Shown here one piece after another: positions 59,285 through 64,000 of a DNA stretch of 64,000 bases. The notes beneath the pieces were generated by a model, which saw nothing but the letters and a program-made list of their open reading frames with translations, ran no database searches and was not told the DNA's origin. The translations under genes and the position numbers were made by a program. The first letter of the stretch is position 1; each line of letters opens with the position of its first letter. The DNA lies in contig NZ_JADBED010000001.1 in assembly GCF_014873955.1 (NCBI RefSeq), positions 1,922,001-1,986,000 of the forward strand. The letters run 5' to 3'. This DNA is from Nesterenkonia lutea (GTDB lineage: Bacteria; Actinomycetota; Actinomycetes; Actinomycetales; Micrococcaceae).

Positions 59285-59781
59285 CGGACGATCCCTCCTG
59301 AGAGCACGACGGCGGAGTGGTGGTAGGCGCTATAGGACCAGGTGTAGCTGTCCTCGATCGCCTGGGTGATCTCCTGGGTCTGCTTCACGATCCGGTACGG
59401 GGTGCGCAGCGCGTCGAGGATGGGTTCCATGGTGATCCCGTGGGGGATCGCCCACCAGTTGTTCTCGCCGAGATCTCCACGGTGGCTCATGATCATGATG
59501 ACCGGGATGCCAGCGCCAAGACCGAGGCGGGCCAGATGCTCCACCGACGCGCGCAGGCCCGAGTTCTCCATGATCAGTGCTGCGCGTCTGCCGGAGAGGA
59601 AGACGCCGCCGCAGATGGCCGCTCCCTCTCCTTCGTTGGTGACCTGGACGGTGCGGATGTCCGGGTCGGCGTCGAGGGCGGGGTAGAGCTCCTTGAGCAG
59701 CGAGTCAGGGAGGTAGCACACCACCTCCACGCCAGCCTGTTTGAGACCGGTGATCACGGCGTCGACCGCTTCCTGTTTCAT
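59281..59781 (-). CDS. Thiamine-diphosphate decarboxylase, alpha subunit (sulfopyruvate decarboxylase ComD-like)
   Basis: A 166-residue chain matching the TPP pyrimidine-binding domain. VVCYLPDSLLKELYPALDAD is followed by VTNEGEGAAICGGVFLSGRR, where the Glu of NEGEG should activate the cofactor, then MENSGLRASVEHLARLGLG and MIMSHRGDLGENNWWAIPHG. Separate small alpha and beta chains of this size resemble ComD/ComE; phosphonopyruvate decarboxylases usually fuse them. ATG overlaps the monooxygenase stop (59778-59781). Confidence 0.85.
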   Translation of the reverse strand: MKQEAVDAVITGLKQAGVEVVCYLPDSLLKELYPALDADPDIRTVQVTNEGEGAAICGGVFLSGRRAALIMENSGLRASVEHLARLGLGAGIPVIMIMSHRGDLGENNWWAIPHGITMEPILDALRTPYRIVKQTQEITQAIEDSYTWSYSAYHHSAVVLSGGIVR

Positions 59782-61172
59782 CCTTGACCTGATTCTCTCG
59801 AAGGGTGGTGGCTGGAGCGTCGGGGGCCGGAGCCGGTGACGCGTTCGCGAAGGGTCGCCACAGGGCTCTCCGGCGCAGGGATCGGTGGCATGAGCTCGCG
59901 CTGCCGCAGCAGCGGCACCACCGTCTGGGCGAATTCAGCGAAGACGTCCGAGTCACCGAAGGTGGGCTCCAGCATGAAGCCGTCGATGTCGGTGGTCTCC
60001 ACCAGGTCCTGGATCCGTTGAGCCACCTCGTCCGCCGTGCCGGTGAGCTGGAATCCACGCAGCGCCTGCAGCCGGAAGCGATCGAGGACCTCGCCGATGG
60101 TGGGCACCGGAGATCCTGGCTTCACATAGCGGTCGATCAGCGTCTGGCCCTGCTGCGAGTCGAGCCCCGCCGCCACGGCCTCGGTGACCGGCGCGGTGCG
60201 CTCCAAGCGACGCAGATCAATGCCGGTCATCCCCGCGAAGACAACTGCCGCATCAGCCGGGGCGTAGAGATCCTCCAGCTCCTCCCGGCGCACCTGCGCC
60301 TCATGGTGGGAGGTTCCGAGGACAACTGTCATGCCGGAGATGATCTTGACCGATTCCGGCGCACGTCCGGATGCTCGCGCCGTCTCACGAATCGAGGCGA
60401 CCTGTTTCGCTGCCTGAGGCGCATTCTGGCCCTGAATGAAGACCGCCTCGGCGTGTGCGGCGGCGAAGGCGCGACCCCGTGATGACGTGCCGGCCTGGAA
60501 GAGGACCGGCGTGCGCTGGGGTCCCGGGGAGACGGCGAAGGGGCCGTGGCAGCGGTAATGGACGCCATCATGGGCCACGTCGTGAACCTTCTCCGGGTCC
60601 GCGTAGGTTCCCATCTCAGGGTCCCGCGTCTCCGCGTCGTCCTCCCAGCTGGTCTCCCAGAGCGCCGAGCAGACCTGGAGGAACTCCTCCGCCCGGGCGT
60701 AGCGCTCGTCATGGCTGGTCTGCTGGTCATCGAGTCCGAAGAGCCGGTCGGTGGTCGTCTGCGAGCTGCCGGTCACCACATTCCAGCCGATGCGCCCAGC
60801 GGTGTAGTGGTCCAGCGAGGCGAAGCGTCGTGCCGTCGCGTAGGGGTGCTCCACTGTGGTCGGCGAGGTCACGACGAAGCCCAGCCGGGACGTCTGGCTT
60901 GCCAGCGCGCTGATGAGCAGCATCGGATCGAGGCCCGGAAACTGAATGCCGTGTCGGATGACCTCCTCCGGCACAGTCCCCTCGATGGTCGGAAAGCCAT
61001 ACGTGTCGGCGAAGAACAGGAAGTCGAAGCCCGCCTCGTCGAGCAGCTTCGCGGTCCGGACCCAGTACTCCATCTGATCCCAGCTGTTCGCCTTGGCGTC
61101 AGGATGGGTCCAGGTGGGGAGTCCGTTGTTCGGGTTGAGCATCTCGAAGACGCCCAGGCTGATGTGTTTCAT
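59778..61172 (-). CDS. LLM-class flavin-dependent monooxygenase (NtaA/SnaA/DszA/DmoA type)
   Basis: A 464-residue FMNH2-dependent monooxygenase. Family markers include ISLGVFEMLNPNNGLPTWTH, FDFLFFADTYGFPTIEG, HYTAGRIGWNVVTGSSQTT and PVLFQAGTSSRGRAFAAAHA. This subgroup cleaves C-S or C-N bonds (dimethyl sulfide, dibenzothiophene sulfone, nitrilotriacetate). It needs reduced FMN, which the flavin reductase at the end of the operon could supply. The C-terminal 30 residues are basic and unconserved. It follows the aldehyde dehydrogenase by 7 bp. Confidence 0.9.
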   Translation of the reverse strand: MKHISLGVFEMLNPNNGLPTWTHPDAKANSWDQMEYWVRTAKLLDEAGFDFLFFADTYGFPTIEGTVPEEVIRHGIQFPGLDPMLLISALASQTSRLGFVVTSPTTVEHPYATARRFASLDHYTAGRIGWNVVTGSSQTTTDRLFGLDDQQTSHDERYARAEEFLQVCSALWETSWEDDAETRDPEMGTYADPEKVHDVAHDGVHYRCHGPFAVSPGPQRTPVLFQAGTSSRGRAFAAAHAEAVFIQGQNAPQAAKQVASIRETARASGRAPESVKIISGMTVVLGTSHHEAQVRREELEDLYAPADAAVVFAGMTGIDLRRLERTAPVTEAVAAGLDSQQGQTLIDRYVKPGSPVPTIGEVLDRFRLQALRGFQLTGTADEVAQRIQDLVETTDIDGFMLEPTFGDSDVFAEFAQTVVPLLRQRELMPPIPAPESPVATLRERVTGSGPRRSSHHPSRESGQG

Positions 61173-61179
61173 ACGCTCC

Positions 61180-62718
61180 TCAGATCACTGCACAGACGGT
61201 CTTGGACTCCAGATAGTTGGACAGGCCGAGGGCGCCGTTCTCGTAGCCCCAACCGGATTCCTTATGTCCGCCCTTGGGCAGCTCGGGAGAGAAATAGGAA
61301 TGGCAGTTGATCCAGACGGTCCCCGCCTTGATCTGTGCCGCCATCCGGTGCGCGTTCGAGAGGCCCTCTGTCCAGACGCTGGCCGCCAGTCCATAGCGTG
61401 AGTCGTTGGCCCATTCGATGACCTGCTCCGGATCATCAAACGGGGTCACCACAGCGACGGGACCGAAGATCTCCTCGCGCATCAGCGGTGAATCCTCGGC
61501 GACTCCGCTGACCACCGTGGGTTGGAAGAAGGTCCCCTCTGCTCCTCCCTGGACTCCCCCGGCGAGCACCTCCGCACCCTCAGCCCTTCCAGAGGACACA
61601 TAGGCCTGCACCCGGTCCGCCTGGGCGCGGCTGACCAGGGGGCCGAGCTCGGCGCGGGGGTCCATCCCGTGGCCGAGGCTCAGCGACTCGGCCTTCTCGG
61701 CCATGGCTGCGAGCACCTGCTCGTAGACGCCGCGCTGGGCGTAGATCCGTGAGCTGGCCACGCAGACCTGGCCGCCGTTGTCGAAGATTCCACGGGATAC
61801 TCCGGCGGCGGCTCGCGTGACATCGGCGTCGCCCATGATGATGGCCGGTGACTTGCCGCCGAGCTCCAGAGTCAGGCGCTTCAGGTTGCTGCGGGCGTCG
61901 CCCACCAGCTGCTTGCCCACCGCGGTGGAGCCGGTGAAGGTGATCTTGTCGACGCCGGCGTGAGTCGCCAGCGCGGCTCCGACCTCCTGGCCGAAGCCGG
62001 TGAGGATGTTGACGACTCCGGCGGGCGTCCCCGCCTCGACCAACAGCTCACCCAGGCGCAGCGCGGTCAGCGGTGTGTTCTCGGCAGGTTTGAGCACCAC
62101 AGTGCAGCCGGCGGCGAGGGCCGGGGCCAGTTTCATGGCCGCCATCAGCAGTGGACTGTTCCAGGGGACGACCGCGGCGACGACCCCGATGGGTTCGCGG
62201 ACCGTATAGGCGAAGACCTGCCTCTCCGGGCCCTGCCGCCGCAGGGAGGTGGGAACAGTGGTGCCCTCCAGGGCTCTGGCCGCCGCGGCGTAGTACCTGA
62301 ACTGTGCGATGGCTGCTGGAATCTCACCGAACTTCGCCGTGGCGAGGACCTTGCCCTGGTCGAGCGACTCCAGGGCGGCGAGCTCATCCAGGTTGGCTTC
62401 CAGCAGATCCGCGATCCGCCAGAGCAGCCGTGACCGTTCCTCCGGGGTGTTTCCGGCCCAGGGGTCTGACTCGAGCGCGATCCTCGCGGCGGCGACGGCA
62501 GCTTCGGCGTCCTGGACGCCTGCCCGCGGCACCATCGCCAGCGTCCGGCCGGTCGCCGGATCCACGGTGGAGAACTCGTCGCCGTCCGCGGCGGCGGTCC
62601 ACCTGCCGCCGATCAGCAGCCCCAGCGGACCGCGGGCGAGGAACCGTGCAGCGGCGGTCTGGCTCGGCTCCACCGGGTTGAAAGAGAGGCCAGCCAGAGT
62701 GTCTGCGGTCCGTGTCAT
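61180..62718 (-). CDS. NAD(P)-dependent aldehyde dehydrogenase
   Basis: A 512-residue aldehyde dehydrogenase. The cofactor loop ITFTGSTAVGKQLVG is near residue 250, the general-base Glu in LTLELGGKSPA near 275 and the catalytic Cys in NGGQVCVASSRIYAQ near 310. It oxidises an aldehyde to its acid, possibly the aldehyde formed by the decarboxylase in the same operon. The ATG at 62716-62718 follows AGGAAG with about six bases of spacing; a GTG two codons upstream (62724) is an alternative. Confidence 0.93.
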   Translation of the reverse strand: MTRTADTLAGLSFNPVEPSQTAAARFLARGPLGLLIGGRWTAAADGDEFSTVDPATGRTLAMVPRAGVQDAEAAVAAARIALESDPWAGNTPEERSRLLWRIADLLEANLDELAALESLDQGKVLATAKFGEIPAAIAQFRYYAAAARALEGTTVPTSLRRQGPERQVFAYTVREPIGVVAAVVPWNSPLLMAAMKLAPALAAGCTVVLKPAENTPLTALRLGELLVEAGTPAGVVNILTGFGQEVGAALATHAGVDKITFTGSTAVGKQLVGDARSNLKRLTLELGGKSPAIIMGDADVTRAAAGVSRGIFDNGGQVCVASSRIYAQRGVYEQVLAAMAEKAESLSLGHGMDPRAELGPLVSRAQADRVQAYVSSGRAEGAEVLAGGVQGGAEGTFFQPTVVSGVAEDSPLMREEIFGPVAVVTPFDDPEQVIEWANDSRYGLAASVWTEGLSNAHRMAAQIKAGTVWINCHSYFSPELPKGGHKESGWGYENGALGLSNYLESKTVCAVI

Positions 62719-62826
62719 GGTCACTTCCTGGAGATCAGCGCCGCGGGGGCTCCGTTCGGAGGCCGCTACCCTGTCTCAGGAACTGCGCAGAACCTGAATC
62801 GTCACCGTCAGACGGGCGGGTGAGTG

Positions 62827-62856
62827 GCTTCTCCCGGTCAGGGGACCGGGAGAAGC
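62827..62856 (-). terminator. Hairpin between the substrate-binding protein and aldehyde dehydrogenase genes
   Basis: A perfect 13-bp stem (62827-62839 with 62844-62856, arm GCTTCTCCCGGTC) closed by a 4-nt loop, 17 bp past the stop of the binding-protein gene. It probably acts as an attenuator or mRNA stabiliser, so that the binding protein is made in excess over the enzymes. There is no clear U-tract. Confidence 0.65.
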
Positions 62857-62873
62857 GCGATCACATGTCGGGG

Positions 62874-63944
62874 TCAGTATTCGATGAGGTCGGGGTTCTC
62901 CTCGTAGACCTCGTTGATCAGCGTCATGTCGAAGATGTCATCAGGAAGCTCGTAGCCCACGGTCTTCACGGCCTCCAGTGTGTCCTGGACGGCGTCGTCG
63001 CTCATGGTGAGCAGGCCGTTCTCCTCGGTCCATTCGTTGGTCATGAGCTCCATCTGTCGTTCCGCGGTGAGCTGCTGGTGCTCGGGGTCCAGCCCCTGGT
63101 CGGCGCCATGGTCCTCCACCGTCATCTCGACCCCGGCCTCGGGGTCGTTCAGCGCGTCCTGCCAGCCGCGGACGGTGGCCTCCAGGAACGCCTTCAGCTC
63201 CTCACGGTTCTCCTCGATGTTCTCCTCTGTCGTGACGATCGAGCCGGCGGCGAAGGGAAGACCGTGGTCGGCGAGCATCATGTTCACGACTTCGGCGCCC
63301 TCGAGCTCCAGTGCGGTGGCCTGGTTCGTGGCGAAACCGATCGAGGCATCAAACTCTCCGGTGAGCAGACCTCCGGCGTCTCCCTGGATGGAGACGACGT
63401 CCACGTCGTCCTGGCTGATGTCGTTGACCTCGAGGAAGGCGTAGAAGGCCGGCTCGTTGCCCGGAGCGACGCCGACGGTCATTCCTTCCAGATCCTCGGG
63501 CGTCTCTGCCGGGTTCTCTGCCAGGGAGAAGATCGAGAAGGCATTCTGCTGGAAGACGGAGCCGATGATCTTCACCGGAGCGTTCTCACCCTCCGCCTCG
63601 ATGAGGGAGGCCGTGTCGATGGGGTTGGACATTGCCGCCAGGTTGTCGCCGGTGACCAGCTGGGTGGCGGCAGGGGTGGCGGATGGGCCGCCCGAGATGA
63701 GGTTGACGGACTCGAAGCCCGCCTCCTCGTAGTATCCGCCGTCCTCAGCGAAGTACATGCCGGCGAATTCCCAGGTCTTGACCCAGGAGAGGGGGATCTC
63801 CAGCGCTCCGAAGCTTGGCTGGTCGGAGTCTGACTCTGCGCCCTCCGCTGCAGCATCGTCTCCGGAGCAGGAGGTCAGCAGCAGGACGCCCAGGGCGGCC
63901 AGACCGGTGAGGCTGTGTCGGTGGGAACGGGTACGTGTGTGCAT
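62874..63944 (-). CDS. ABC transporter substrate-binding lipoprotein, NMT1/SsuA-like
   Basis: About 356 residues. A lipoprotein signal (basic N-terminus HTRTRSHRH, hydrophobic core and lipobox LLTSC with Cys26) anchors it outside the membrane. The mature part has family features of the NMT1/SsuA/THI5-like group: LSWVKTWEFAGMYFAEDGGY, then SGGPSATPAATQLVTGDNLA, which bind sulfonates, pyrimidines or riboflavin-type ligands. Two starts are possible: ATG 63944 (AGGAG seven bases upstream, chosen) and ATG 63959 (AGGGGG upstream). The permease and ATPase are not in the window. Confidence 0.9.
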   Translation of the reverse strand: MHTRTRSHRHSLTGLAALGVLLLTSCSGDDAAAEGAESDSDQPSFGALEIPLSWVKTWEFAGMYFAEDGGYYEEAGFESVNLISGGPSATPAATQLVTGDNLAAMSNPIDTASLIEAEGENAPVKIIGSVFQQNAFSIFSLAENPAETPEDLEGMTVGVAPGNEPAFYAFLEVNDISQDDVDVVSIQGDAGGLLTGEFDASIGFATNQATALELEGAEVVNMMLADHGLPFAAGSIVTTEENIEENREELKAFLEATVRGWQDALNDPEAGVEMTVEDHGADQGLDPEHQQLTAERQMELMTNEWTEENGLLTMSDDAVQDTLEAVKTVGYELPDDIFDMTLINEVYEENPDLIEY

Positions 63945-64000
63945 TGAGATACTCCTCATCAGTGATCCCCCTGTGGGAATGTCCACACTCTATGAAACGA

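Noticed and set aside
1..64000. tRNA genes, rRNA, CRISPR arrays, insertion sequences, prophage
   Set aside because: I looked for cloverleaf-like stretches, regular spaced repeats, transposase motifs and phage genes and saw none; a short or diverged RNA gene could still be missed without a covariance search.

Overview
This is a high-GC, gene-dense window from a Gram-positive actinobacterium. The flagellar set (no L/P-ring genes, CsrA plus FliW, FlbD), the frequent GTG starts and the housekeeping genes suggest the Micrococcales; a Nesterenkonia-like member of the Micrococcaceae is my best guess from memory of gene content, not from a search. No rRNA, tRNA, CRISPR array or insertion sequence was seen.

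Layout. (1) 1-20815: housekeeping and envelope genes: a truncated drug-type ABC ATPase, a prolyl oligopeptidase, PEP carboxylase (ppc), DNA primase (dnaG), a YbaK-type deacylase, a dGTPase-like HD protein, a dihydrouridine synthase, glycyl-tRNA synthetase, a DMT-type exporter and an S4 RNA-binding protein. These are followed by a translationally coupled operon of four glycosyltransferases (14893-19122), an esterase and an SGNH hydrolase. Two related 75-bp palindromic elements lie at 2711-2785 and 14404-14478. (2) 20864-31423 and 38199-56563: a nearly complete flagellar regulon. It comprises csrA, an flhF-like gene, flhA, flhB, fliR, fliQ, fliP, fliO, fliN, fliM, motB, motA, flbD, flgE, flgD, fliK, an NlpC/P60 hydrolase, fliJ, fliI, fliH, fliG, fliF, fliE, flgC, flgB, a FliT-position gene, fliS, fliD, fliC, a FliA/SigD sigma factor, flgN, flgK, flgL and fliW. 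(3) 31694-38044: an accessory island interrupting the flagellar cluster between flbD and flgE, with a TetR/hydrolase/membrane operon, an XRE regulator divergent from a short-chain dehydrogenase, a GNAT gene, a broken dehydrogenase and a DUF2975/XRE pair. (4) 56542-63944: a tightly packed catabolic operon: lipoprotein substrate-binding protein, aldehyde dehydrogenase, flavin-dependent monooxygenase, two-subunit thiamine-diphosphate decarboxylase, GMC oxidoreductase and flavin reductase. It is best read as use of an organosulfonate or similar oxidised C2/C3 compound.

How the parts work together. Five flagellar transcription units (fliM, flbD, flgB, fliC and flgN operons) carry a shared promoter: CTAAC plus two bases, a 13-14 nt spacer, then a version of GCCGATAG. 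This is a sigma-28-type signal and the cognate sigma factor is encoded at 52196-53017. The flagellin leader contains two small hairpins with GGA in the loop, the second covering the Shine-Dalgarno sequence and start codon. With csrA at one end of the regulon and fliW at the other, this predicts a CsrA-FliW-flagellin homeostasis circuit like that of Bacillus subtilis. The catabolic operon could take up, oxidise, decarboxylate and cleave its substrate by coupled steps, but the substrate is not shown by the sequence.
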